From positions 1 to 34,319 of the forward strand of contig JAADDB010000282.1 in assembly GCA_013154135.1 (NCBI GenBank): DNA of 34,319 nucleotides, written 5' to 3'. Below, in pieces: positions 8,223 to 15,506 of this stretch. Each line of letters begins with the position of its first letter. Position 1 is the first letter of the stretch. The stretch is from Chloroflexota bacterium (lineage in GTDB: Bacteria; Chloroflexota; Anaerolineae; JAADDB01). The notes under the pieces are model-generated. The model did not search any database. It was not told where the DNA came from and saw only the letters and a program-made list of their open reading frames with translations. The position numbers and the translations under genes are program-made.

Positions 8223-10580
8223 TCACTTGGACGTGCCCGCGAGATACGCGTGGATCTGGGCCAGGGTGCTCGCGCTCCAGTAGCTTTCCAGGGCCTCCAA
8301 CTGTTCTTCCGGCGACCCTTGTCGCTTGAGGCGCGCGGTCTCGTAGTAGAGAACCGCGATGACCGGCACGTCCTCGCCGCTCATGTTGATGGTCTCCTTG
8401 GCGCGGCGGTCGGCCAGGTCCAACATGTCGGCCAGGGCCCGCTCCCGATCAATGCGCACGATGTTCCCCTCCTCGTCCAACTGTGCACCCAGGGAGTAGT
8501 ATTTGGCGACCAGGGTGGCGGATTGGGCGTAGTTGCTGATGCTGTTGCCCAGGATGAGGGCCATCTGCTGATCCCGGTCGACTAACTGGCCGGCCAGGGC
8601 CTTGGCCCCGTGTTCCGCGGCGACGGTGAGGAGGTAGCCGGTGTCGTAGTTCATGAACATGGCCCGCATGCGATCCGGGTGCACGCCAAAGGCCTTGGCG
8701 TACTCGTCTATCACGGTGGCTTCGAAGTAACGAACGTTGGCTTCGGCCGCGCGGCGGAGGAGCGCTTCCATTGCCGCGACTTTCTCCGGGTCATCGACCA
8801 CAGTGGTGCCGTACCCAAAGCCGATGTCCACGCTGTCCCGCGCCAGTTGGACCAGGTTGTGGGCCAGGACGTAGTAGGCGGAGAGTTGGACGAGTTCGCC
8901 CAGGATCTCCTCCTCGCTCATGTTCTCCGCCTGTTGGTTCAGGGCCCGAAGCCGGTCGGTCGCGATGACGACCAGGCCCTGGGCCTGTCCGATGGACATG
9001 TACGCGTCGAAGAGCGCGATGTAGTCCCCCGCGGTCCGGGGCTGTTCAGTGCCCAGGAGGTCGATGACCGCGTCCAATTCGCTCAGGGAGGACTGGTTGG
9101 AGAGGAGGTAGTCCACCGCGGCGTCGAGTCCGCCGGTGGCGTAGCGTTCCAGCATTTCCGCGGTGAGGAGCCAGATGTGCGCGCCGGTGGCGGCCTGGAC
9201 GGATCGCTGGTACGCGACCGCGGCCAATCCCTGTTGAAGCGCGCTCTGCGACCGGGACGCGGTGTCGTCGGCTTCGGCCATGACGTCCTGGAAGTACTGG
9301 GTGATCTCTTCGGGCAGGCTGTTGAACCGGTTGCGCGCGTTTTCGTACCGGGAGTACCATTCCTGAGCCTTGGCCCGGGTCCGGTCAAAGGCTCGGGCCG
9401 GGAGTTGGGGCGCGCTCATGCTCACCTGGGGCCGTGGCAGCGGTGTGCCGGTGAGGATTTCGTAGGCCTCGAAGATGGTGCTCACTTCCCGCACCTGGAC
9501 GCCCAACCGCTTGCCCACGTCGTACACGTCTACCGGTTTCCCCTTGTTCTGGTCGTAGTCGTAGCGCTGCCCCGCGGGGATGAGGACGAGGGTGGCGCCG
9601 TGGTCCACTGCCCCCTGGATTTTGTGGGGGATGCCGCCCACAGGGCCTACGGTGCCGTCGGGGTTGATGGTGCCGGTCATGGCTACGTCCTCACGCAGGG
9701 GATGGCCCAACAGCGCGGCGAGGATGCCCACGGTCATGTACGCGCCCGCGCTGGGCCCGTCGATGCGCCCGCCCACGGAGAAGGAGAATTCGTAGTCCCG
9801 CGGGTCGATGCCCAGTATCTGACTGGCTACGACCACGGCCATCCAGCCGGCCGAGTGCCACATGTTGCCGGTGCCGGCCACTTCTTCCTCAAAGAACCCC
9901 ACCCGAAGTTCACCTTTCTGCGCGGCGGGTTCGACCCGAATGCGCACGGGGGAGACGCCGCCCACGGCTTTCTCCTCCTGGGGGTCGAAGGCGTAGTAGA
10001 GCGCGTTGATGGTCACGTCCCCCGAGGCGGTAGGCGCTTGGGTGGCCGCGGCGGGCGGGGTGGTGGGCTGGGCAGGCGCGGCTTCAGCCGGACGTTGGGC
10101 GCTTTCCCCGAGGATTTTGAAGGTGTAGACGCCGATGAGGTCGTCGTTCACGTAGACTTTGGCTTTGTAGTCATCGCCCGGGGGTAGGGGGACTTTGGGT
10201 TTCAGGGTGAAGCCCACGTAGGTGTTGCCCCCCACCGCGACGATGAGCCCCTGCATTTCCTTTTCCAAATCGACGGTGACCGTGGCGAATTCTTCGCTGC
10301 CCTTGAGGAAGACGGCTTTCACCCGACCGGTCTTTTGCACGCCTTTGAGTTTGACGGAGAGGTAGACGGTCTCGTCGGGTTGGAATTCGTTGCCCGGGTC
10401 CACCGGGGCCATTTCCTCGGTGAGCCCGTGCGCGAAGGTGACGTTCAGCACTTCGAGGTGGGGCGCGGTGGGCGTTGCCGATGCGGTGGTGTCGGGACTT
10501 TCCTTGCCACCACAGGCACCGACCAGCAGGGCCACCAGGGTCACGATGATCAGCAGGTTCAACCAGGTACGGTTACGCAT
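8223..10580 (-). CDS. Lipoprotein with extracytoplasmic Lon-type (S16) serine protease domain
   Basis: A 785-residue predicted lipoprotein with lipobox LVGAC (Cys23). Residues 42-158 form an N-terminal beta domain, followed by an Ala/Pro/Thr linker (160-187). Residues 205-380 are a Lon proteolytic domain. The Ser-Lys dyad is visible: Ser277 in DGPSAGAYM and Lys320 in GGIPHKIQGA, 43 residues apart, the same spacing as in E. coli Lon (Ser679/Lys722). No AAA+ module or PDZ domain is evident. The remaining ~400 residues are mostly helical and unrecognised. Surface-exposed Lon-like proteases without ATPase exist (YlbL/SepM type, which carry PDZ), so ATP-independent cleavage of exported proteins is plausible. 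AAGGAGG lies 9 nt upstream. The start overlaps the stop of the preceding small gene by 8 nt, implying translational coupling. Confidence 0.9.
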   Translation of the reverse strand: MRNRTWLNLLIIVTLVALLVGACGGKESPDTTASATPTAPHLEVLNVTFAHGLTEEMAPVDPGNEFQPDETVYLSVKLKGVQKTGRVKAVFLKGSEEFATVTVDLEKEMQGLIVAVGGNTYVGFTLKPKVPLPPGDDYKAKVYVNDDLIGVYTFKILGESAQRPAEAAPAQPTTPPAAATQAPTASGDVTINALYYAFDPQEEKAVGGVSPVRIRVEPAAQKGELRVGFFEEEVAGTGNMWHSAGWMAVVVASQILGIDPRDYEFSFSVGGRIDGPSAGAYMTVGILAALLGHPLREDVAMTGTINPDGTVGPVGGIPHKIQGAVDHGATLVLIPAGQRYDYDQNKGKPVDVYDVGKRLGVQVREVSTIFEAYEILTGTPLPRPQVSMSAPQLPARAFDRTRAKAQEWYSRYENARNRFNSLPEEITQYFQDVMAEADDTASRSQSALQQGLAAVAYQRSVQAATGAHIWLLTAEMLERYATGGLDAAVDYLLSNQSSLSELDAVIDLLGTEQPRTAGDYIALFDAYMSIGQAQGLVVIATDRLRALNQQAENMSEEEILGELVQLSAYYVLAHNLVQLARDSVDIGFGYGTTVVDDPEKVAAMEALLRRAAEANVRYFEATVIDEYAKAFGVHPDRMRAMFMNYDTGYLLTVAAEHGAKALAGQLVDRDQQMALILGNSISNYAQSATLVAKYYSLGAQLDEEGNIVRIDRERALADMLDLADRRAKETINMSGEDVPVIAVLYYETARLKRQGSPEEQLEALESYWSASTLAQIHAYLAGTSK

Positions 10581-10821
10581 GTTCGTTTTCCTCCTTCCAC
10601 GGCATCGGATCGGGTCGGTGGGAAGGTGTGATCTCGTCGTGGGGCAACGAGGAGGCGGGATCCCGCAAGTAGGTGAGGATCACGTCTGTGGCCTCTTCAA
10701 CGGATCGCACGGGCACACGCTCCCCCGAGTGGACGTGGATGACCACGCCCCGCCATTGTTGATCCCGCGCGTGTCGTGTTTCCTGCCAAAAGCGGACGAT
10801 GAATGTGCCTCCGGGACTCAT
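10573..10821 (-). CDS. Small conserved-type hypothetical protein (82 aa)
   Basis: A soluble 82-residue protein with no signal peptide. It begins MSPGGTFIVRFWQE and continues with QWRGVVIHVHSGERVPV and a helix EEATDVILTYL. The pattern 'F-x-V/I-R-x-W-x-E ... W-R-G-x-I-x-H-V-x-S-G-E-R' is one I associate with short uncharacterised proteins in Chloroflexota; no function is known to me. The start at 10821 follows AAGGAGG with 7 nt spacing; an in-frame start at 10917 lacks such a site. It overlaps the Lon-type lipoprotein by 8 nt and is probably the first gene of that operon. Confidence 0.75.
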   Translation of the reverse strand: MSPGGTFIVRFWQETRHARDQQWRGVVIHVHSGERVPVRSVEEATDVILTYLRDPASSLPHDEITPSHRPDPMPWKEENEHA

Positions 10822-11043
10822 CCTGCCTCCTCCTTGCGCTTGAGACATTGACCGACGACCGTACAGCCGGGCATGCCAAGGCCCGCGGCCGCGGACCACG
10901 GATTCTCTCGGGATCATCTTAGCGGGGAAGTGTCTCTCAAGTGTCTCCTACGGCCCCTCCAGGGCGCGACAAGGGGTGGTCACGAAGGCATTTCAGGGGA
11001 AATGGAGGAATGGAAAAAGGCGCGATACTTCGAGGTTTTTATG

Positions 11044-11088
11044 CTTTGATATCAAATGGGAGTGGATTGATTGACCGACATATCAAAG
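11044..11088. promoter_or_regulatory. Palindrome plus half-site, possible operator
   Basis: TTTGATATCAAA at 11045-11056 is a perfect 12-bp palindrome, extended as ctttgatatcaaat. The half-site atatcaaag recurs at 11080-11088. Together they could be an operator for the minus-strand operon starting at 10821. I found no convincing -35/-10 pair for that operon. Apart from this and the hairpin at 11140-11184, I see nothing in 10822-11219. Confidence 0.35.
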
Positions 11089-11139
11089 TTCTTGTACTCT
11101 GATATGAGCGAGGCGTAGAGATTTCGGGTGATTGACTGC

Positions 11140-11184
11140 TTTTGTGGTTGGTGGGTAGGCTTTGTCTACCCACCAACCACAAAA
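11140..11184. repeat. 19-bp perfect inverted repeat with 7-nt loop
   Basis: Arms 11140-11158 and 11166-11184 are perfectly complementary (TTTTGTGGTTGGTGGGTAG and its complement) around gctttgt. It lies 35 nt past the stop codon of the biotin-carrier gene, where a terminator is expected. However, the 3' flank on the minus strand starts GCAG and there is no U run; the U-rich ends fall on the 5' arm. It is best described as a strong stem-loop at an operon end. Confidence 0.8.
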
Positions 11185-11219
11185 AACTCTTTGGTTTGCC
11201 AACAGGGTCCCAGCGACTC

Positions 11220-11627
11220 CTACTTACTCCTCAACTCGACCAGGGGCGCGTTGTAGGCCACTTGTTCCCCCGGTGTCACGTGCACGGCCACGACTACGCC
11301 CTCCATGGGCGCCCGGATGAGGTTCTTCATCTTCATGGCCTCCAGGACCAACAGGGGCTGGCCGTAGGCCACTTCCTCGCCCGGGGCCACTTCGACGCTG
11401 AGCACCGTGCCGGGCATGGGCGCCCGGATGAGCCGTTCTCCCTCCCCCTCCGCGGGAGCCGTTGCCGTGGCTTGGCTGGACGTGACCTGAATGGCCTGCT
11501 CCTCCGAGGGGACAAAACGCACCTGATAGGTCTGTTCCCCTATTTGCACCTGATACGTGTTCTCTTCCAGCGTCTCCACTTCCACGCTGTAGCGTTCACC
11601 GTCGACTTCAAAGGTGTAACGTGTCAT
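11220..11627 (-). CDS. Biotin carboxyl carrier protein of an acyl-CoA (de)carboxylase
   Basis: A 135-residue biotin acceptor. Residues 1-45 form an N-terminal beta hairpin region common in decarboxylase gamma/biotin subunits. After a short Ala/Thr/Glu linker, a biotinyl-lipoyl domain covers about 66-133. The acceptor lysine is K99 in the canonical EAMKMKN. The hairpin-swapped repeats RAPMPGTV and RAPMEGVV flank it, as is typical. The start overlaps the upstream OadG-like gene by 4 nt (ATGA), so the genes are translationally coupled. With the carboxyltransferase upstream it would carry CO2 for methylmalonyl-CoA or a related substrate. Confidence 0.93.
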   Translation of the reverse strand: MTRYTFEVDGERYSVEVETLEENTYQVQIGEQTYQVRFVPSEEQAIQVTSSQATATAPAEGEGERLIRAPMPGTVLSVEVAPGEEVAYGQPLLVLEAMKMKNLIRAPMEGVVVAVHVTPGEQVAYNAPLVELRSK

Positions 11628-11962
11628 TCCTCACCTCGTCTGGGATGCCAGGATTGAAGCTGTCGTACACGGCCGACGACCGTCCAGAGCCCTTGGACGT
11701 GCCCTTCCACCGCGGGGAGGGACACCTCTGTGCCTTCCTCTTCACCCCGGTGGCGCAGGATGGCCAGGGCGATGAGCGCTTTCTCCACAGCGCCCGGCGT
11801 CTCCACCTGCGTAACCCGCGCGGGCACTTCCTCCTCCGTTTCCTCGACCACATCCACCTTCAGCAGAAGGGCCATGAGCCCCCACAGGAAGGCCAGTACT
11901 ACAAAGACCAATCCCGTGCCGAAGAGGGTCAACTGTAACCCAATGCTGATGTTCTCCCACAT
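11624..11962 (-). CDS. OadG-family small membrane subunit (sodium-pump decarboxylase gamma/delta type)
   Basis: A 112-residue protein with one N-terminal membrane helix (about 9-34: GLQLTLFGTGLVFVVLAFLW), an acidic stretch (DVVEETEEE) and a cytoplasmic tail. This matches the OadG/MmdD family, which assembles membrane-bound decarboxylases. GGAGG precedes ATG 11962. It lies 9 nt after the carboxyltransferase stop and overlaps the biotin-carrier gene by 4 nt. No OadB/MmdB multi-helix beta subunit (the sodium pump) is encoded nearby, which leaves it open whether this complex pumps sodium or acts as a soluble-type carboxylase tethered to the membrane. Confidence 0.85.
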   Translation of the reverse strand: MWENISIGLQLTLFGTGLVFVVLAFLWGLMALLLKVDVVEETEEEVPARVTQVETPGAVEKALIALAILRHRGEEEGTEVSLPAVEGHVQGLWTVVGRVRQLQSWHPRRGEE

Positions 11963-11971
11963 GGTACCCTC

Positions 11972-13522
11972 CTACACCGGCATGAGTCCGTGCTTCTTGG
12001 GTGGATTGGTCTGCACTTTGCTGCGGAGGACATGGAGCGCGCGGATGAGCCGACGTCGGGTTTCCTTCGGTTCGATGACTTCGTCAATGTAAAAGAGTTC
12101 CGCGGCCACAAAGGGGTTGAGGATCTTCTCCCGGTAGTCCGCTTCGAACTCCTGAGCCAACTTCTGGGGATCCTCTGCCTGGGCCAACTCCCGTCGGTAG
12201 AGGATGCGCACCGCACCTTCCGCACCCATCGTCGCAATCTGCGCGGTCGGCCAAGCCAGGGCCAAGTCTGTCCGCATCTCCTTCGAACTCATGGCAATGT
12301 ACGCGCCGCCGATGGCCTTGCGCAGGACGATGGAGATCTTGGGGACGGTGGCTTCCACATACGCGTACACCACCTTCGCTCCGTGGCGGATAATTCCCCC
12401 GTGCTCCTGGCCCACTCCGGGGAGGAACCCCGGGCAATCGATGAACGTGATGACCGGCAGGTTATACGCGTCGCACAGGCGCACAAAGCGGGCGATCTTA
12501 TCACTGCTGTCGATGTCCAACACGCCGGCCAGAAACGCGGGTTGATTGGCCACAATCCCCACGGGCCACCCATCCAGCCGGGCAAATCCCACCACCGCGT
12601 TGCGGGCAAAGTGCGGTTGGACTTCCAAAAAACTGTCCGGGTCCACGATCCGGTTCAACACATCGTGGATGTCGTACGCCTGGTCCTCCTCTTCCGGGAT
12701 GACGTGGTTGAGCCCTTCCACGAGCTCTGCGGGAGGACTTTTCGGTTGGGCTCGCGGGGGCATTTCCGCGTTGTTGGGGGGGAGATAGGAGAGGATCCGG
12801 CGCACCAGTTGGAGGGCTTCCTCCTCGTTCGCGGCAATGAAGTGGGCCACCCCACTCTTCTCGTTGTGCACACGCGCGCCGCCCAACTCCTCAAACGTGA
12901 CATCTTCGCCGGTGACGGTTTTGATCACATCCGGGCCGGTGAGAAACATGTGGCTGGTCTTGTCCACCATGATGATGAAATCCATGAGCGCGGGAGAGTA
13001 GACAGAGCCCCCCGCGGCCGGGCCCATGACCACGGCAATCTGCGGGATGACGCCGGAGGCCAACACGTTGCGGGTGAAAAGTCGGCCGTACCCGGCCAGC
13101 CCTCGCACGCCCTCCTGGATGCGGGCCCCTCCCGATTCGATCAGCCCGATAAAGGGAATGCCCGCCTCCCGGGCCAGGTCCAAAAGCCGGCTGATCTTGT
13201 TCGCCTGCATTTCCGAGAAGGACCCCCCAAGCACGGTGAAATCCTGGGCGTAGACGGCAACCCGTTGTCCTTCGATGGTCCCGAACCCGGTGACAACCCC
13301 ATCGCCGGGGAATCGCTTGTCATCCATGCCGAATTCGTGGATGTGGTGCGTGGCCAGGGAGCCGATTTCATCAAAGGAATGGGGATCGAGGAGTTTCTCA
13401 ATGCGTTCACGAGCGGTGAGCTTGCCTTGGGCGTGTTGTTTGGCGATGCGTTTTTCACCGCCGCCCAGGCGAGCCCTCTCGCGGCGGGTGCGCAGTTCTT
13501 CTAGGGGTGTTTTCCGACTCAT
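11972..13522 (-). CDS. Acyl-CoA carboxyltransferase (methylmalonyl-CoA decarboxylase alpha / propionyl-CoA carboxylase beta)
   Basis: A 516-residue enzyme of the crotonase-fold carboxyltransferase family, which moves CO2 between biotin and an acyl-CoA (propionyl/methylmalonyl most likely). N-half: ESGGARIQEGV and GPAAGGSVYSPALMDF (acyl-CoA oxyanion region). C-half: FIDCPGFLPGVGQEHGGIIRHGAK (biotin side). The length is normal for MmdA/PccB. The start ATG 13522 follows GAGGAG at 10 nt; an in-frame ATG at 13666 would add 48 atypical residues. It is the first gene of the mmdA-oadG-biotin carrier operon. The MmdA-versus-PccB choice rests on the OadG neighbour, which favours the decarboxylase type. 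No biotin carboxylase gene is present. Confidence 0.92.
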   Translation of the reverse strand: MSRKTPLEELRTRRERARLGGGEKRIAKQHAQGKLTARERIEKLLDPHSFDEIGSLATHHIHEFGMDDKRFPGDGVVTGFGTIEGQRVAVYAQDFTVLGGSFSEMQANKISRLLDLAREAGIPFIGLIESGGARIQEGVRGLAGYGRLFTRNVLASGVIPQIAVVMGPAAGGSVYSPALMDFIIMVDKTSHMFLTGPDVIKTVTGEDVTFEELGGARVHNEKSGVAHFIAANEEEALQLVRRILSYLPPNNAEMPPRAQPKSPPAELVEGLNHVIPEEEDQAYDIHDVLNRIVDPDSFLEVQPHFARNAVVGFARLDGWPVGIVANQPAFLAGVLDIDSSDKIARFVRLCDAYNLPVITFIDCPGFLPGVGQEHGGIIRHGAKVVYAYVEATVPKISIVLRKAIGGAYIAMSSKEMRTDLALAWPTAQIATMGAEGAVRILYRRELAQAEDPQKLAQEFEADYREKILNPFVAAELFYIDEVIEPKETRRRLIRALHVLRSKVQTNPPKKHGLMPV

Positions 13523-13614
13523 TCTGGTTGTGCTCCTCTGTGCGAGTTCGGCTATCTCTGGGGGATGGGGGATGAGTTTTCCTGGAACAAGGGCCATATC
13601 CCCCCAGACAACTC

Positions 13615-13627
13615 GACATCTGATGTC
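13615..13627. promoter_or_regulatory. 13-bp palindrome in the carboxyltransferase leader
   Basis: GACATC-T-GATGTC at 13615-13627 lies about 175 nt downstream of the predicted transcription start. It could be a regulator site or a leader hairpin. I see nothing else supportable in the 13523-13803 leader. Confidence 0.3.
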
Positions 13628-13803
13628 TGACATGTGAAGGCCCGACGAATCCCGCCATTTGGACAAGGGATTGGACGTCGGATAACAGGTACTGGTCTAC
13701 CTTCGACAGTGTCCAAGAATTCCTCTATGCCAGAGCGCGTATCACTGCACGGCGGGGGACCGTCTTCGTGGTAGTCGGGGGATCTCCGTCGATTTGAGTG
13801 TAC

Positions 13804-13833
13804 ATTATACCGGGAGGGGAGAGGGAATGCCAA
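13804..13833 (-). promoter_or_regulatory. Strong sigma-70-type promoter for the carboxyltransferase operon
   Basis: On the minus strand TTGGCA (13833-13828, 5 of 6 matches) is followed after 18 nt by a perfect TATAAT (13809-13804). Transcription would start near 13797, giving a leader of about 275 nt before ATG 13522. Confidence 0.65.
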
Positions 13834-13887
13834 ATCGGCGAGAAAATCTCGCGACGATCAGCCGTCGGAGGTGTTGTTACTTAGATA

Positions 13888-14033
13888 AGTAAGGAGTAAC
13901 GATTGACGATTAACGATTAAGGGGATTCGGCGGGAGAGGGGATCGGCTTGGATGGGCGAGGTCTAACGCATAACGAGTAACGAGTAAGAGGGCGGGAGAC
14001 CATCATAAGCCGTGTGGGGTGATGCTCGGCCGT
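13888..14033 (-). repeat. Compound intergenic repeat, copy 3 (inverted)
   Basis: Plus-strand heptamers GAGTAAC, GATTGAC, GATTAAC, GATTAAG (13894-13921), then a spacer of about 42 nt, then GCATAAC, GAGTAAC, GAGTAAG (about 13967-13988), then a lead ending in gatgctcggcc. Read on the minus strand, order and spacing match copies 1 and 2 at 2205-2347 and 2488-2633. Confidence 0.85.
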
Positions 14034-14225
14034 TCACGAACGGTAGTGGCGCACGGCTGTGCGCCCTGTTCAGCAGCCGGATGAATCCGCCTGCTGAACA
14101 GGAACCGTCCCTTCGGGACGGGGATACGTCGGCCAGGCGTCCACCCCGCGCCCCGAAGGGGCGCTCCCTGTTCAACGGGCCCATTCATTGGGCCGCAACT
14201 GAGCCCGAGGGTTCAGCCCCGGGCT
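14030..14225. other. Array of seven consecutive hairpins (possible structured RNA)
   Basis: Seven perfect or near-perfect stem-loops follow one another with short gaps: 14030-14043 (6 bp), 14048-14065 (7 bp, GGCT loop), 14065-14102 (12 bp plus an inner CGGA/TCCG stem), 14105-14121 (7 bp), 14148-14164 (7 bp, GAA loop), 14178-14194 (6 bp), 14202-14225 (6+3 bp). No open reading frame here has a ribosome binding site or recognisable product. It may be a small structured RNA or a composite repeat; the strand cannot be decided. Confidence 0.6.
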
Positions 14226-14258
14226 ACCGCACATGACCACACATCGCCGTTGCCTGCC

Positions 14259-14393
14259 TTAATCGTCAATCGTTACTCGTTACTCGTTAGCTGGCCCCGT
14301 CCGCCGCCAATGGGGATTTTCTCTCGCCACCCCGGCATCGAAGGGCCATGCCGGCATTTAGCTCTTTAATCGTCAATCGTTACTCGTTACTTC
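14259..14393 (-). repeat. Second compound repeat type (family X, copy 1) bounded by heptamer tracts
   Basis: Heptamer tract 14259-14290, then a ~75-nt segment (14293-14365) containing CCCGTCCGC, TTTTCTCT and TCGAAGGGCCAT, then heptamer tract 14366-14393. The middle segment recurs at about 31540-31602 with the same ending heptamers. Part of it (CGGACCCGTCCGCCGCC) recurs again at 14396-14412. Confidence 0.8.
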
Positions 14394-14463
14394 ACGGACC
14401 CGTCCGCCGCCGAGATACTACCAAATTCTGTCCGTCAAGCGAGGCCCGTGGGCTATCACCTAC

Positions 14464-14498
14464 AAAAAAGGGCCCCCTTGTTCCCAAGGAGGCCCTTT
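14464..14498 (-). terminator. Intrinsic terminator of korAB
   Basis: On the minus strand, 24 nt past the korB stop, AAAGGGCC (14498-14491) pairs with GGCCCTTT (14474-14467). The stem continues inward through one mismatch into five more pairs and a tetraloop. It is followed by six T residues (14469-14464, shared with the stem base). This is a canonical rho-independent terminator. Confidence 0.88.
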
Positions 14499-14521
14499 GT
14501 GCATATCCGTGGTCGTGCCGA

Positions 14522-15493
14522 TCACGCCATGGCCAAATCTTCAAAAATGGGCGAAAGATCGGTCAACGTCACACCCTTCTCATCCGCAACCGGCCGCTTA
14601 GCCGGAGGTGCGTCGAAGTAATTCGGGATCCGCTGCTTCAACCGCTCCTCATAAGAGGAAACATTCCGGTTCACCAGGAAGACCCCCGTGGGAATGCGGT
14701 CACCCCACTCGTGCGCCTTCTCAATGAACTGGAGCAGCTTCGCGTCCACCGTCGCTTCATCCGCACCATCCGGGATCACCGGGTCGTACCCTTCCTTCTG
14801 CAAGTCATAAATGCGCGGCCGCCCAATGTCCTTGCCCGAGAACCACTCTTGCGTGTGCAAGTCGTTGTAAGTGGGGCAAGGTTGCAGGATATCCAAGAAG
14901 GACAGACCCGGATGCTCGATGGCCTGCATAATCAAGTCCACCAGACGCCGCACATCATACGCGTACCCCCGGCCGATCCACGTGTACCCCACGGTCATGG
15001 CCAACATGAGAGGGTTCACCGCGCCGTTCATGTTCGGCTCGGGAAGGCTCTTAGTCTGCAGGCCCAAGGGCAACGTCGGTCCTGCCTGTCCCTTGGTCAG
15101 GCCGTACACTTCGTTGTTGAACATGAGGTGGGTGAGATTGGTGTTCCGGCGCCCCGCACCCACGAAGTGCCCCGCGCCGATGGCCATGCTGTCCCCATCC
15201 CCGCTGACCACAATGACCCGCATCTCCGGGTTAGCCAACCGGATGCCCGTGGCATAAGTGAGGGGACGACCGTGCAGAGTGTGCACACCGTACGCGTTCA
15301 CGTGATATTGGGCCTTGCCGGAACAGCCGATACCACCGACCACCGCGACCAAATGTCGCGGGATCTGCAACTTAGCCAACGCCTGCTGGAGTGCGTTCAG
15401 AATACCGTAATCCCCGCACCCCGGGCACCAGTCAATGGGAAACGCTGTCTTATATGTCTTGGGCGTGATCTTGCCCTTAGTTGCCACTGCCAT
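14522..15493 (-). CDS. korB: 2-oxoacid:ferredoxin oxidoreductase, beta subunit
   Basis: Thiamine-pyrophosphate subunit of a 2-oxoacid (probably 2-oxoglutarate):ferredoxin oxidoreductase, which decarboxylates the 2-oxoacid to acyl-CoA with reduction of ferredoxin. It has 323 residues. The TPP-binding stretch GDGDSMAIGAGH starts at about residue 98, with NNEVYGLTKGQ near 126. Cysteines at 23, 26 (WCPGCGDYG), 57 (GIGCSGK) and 206 (QPCPTYN) match the four ligands of the [4Fe-4S] cluster of this subunit. It lies 13 nt after korA and ends in a strong terminator. Exact substrate is inferred from family resemblance; pyruvate or branched-chain 2-oxoacids are alternatives. Confidence 0.94.
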   Translation of the reverse strand: MAVATKGKITPKTYKTAFPIDWCPGCGDYGILNALQQALAKLQIPRHLVAVVGGIGCSGKAQYHVNAYGVHTLHGRPLTYATGIRLANPEMRVIVVSGDGDSMAIGAGHFVGAGRRNTNLTHLMFNNEVYGLTKGQAGPTLPLGLQTKSLPEPNMNGAVNPLMLAMTVGYTWIGRGYAYDVRRLVDLIMQAIEHPGLSFLDILQPCPTYNDLHTQEWFSGKDIGRPRIYDLQKEGYDPVIPDGADEATVDAKLLQFIEKAHEWGDRIPTGVFLVNRNVSSYEERLKQRIPNYFDAPPAKRPVADEKGVTLTDLSPIFEDLAMA

Positions 15494-15506
15494 TGGTTCC
15501 CTCCTC

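Noticed and set aside
11140..11184. Intrinsic terminator of the biotin-carrier operon
   Set aside because: The stem is strong but no U run follows on either strand; reported as a stem-loop only.
13552..13833. 93-codon minus-strand frame upstream of the carboxyltransferase
   Set aside because: Its start codon lies upstream of the predicted promoter -10, it lacks a ribosome binding site, and it has no domain. I treat it as leader.
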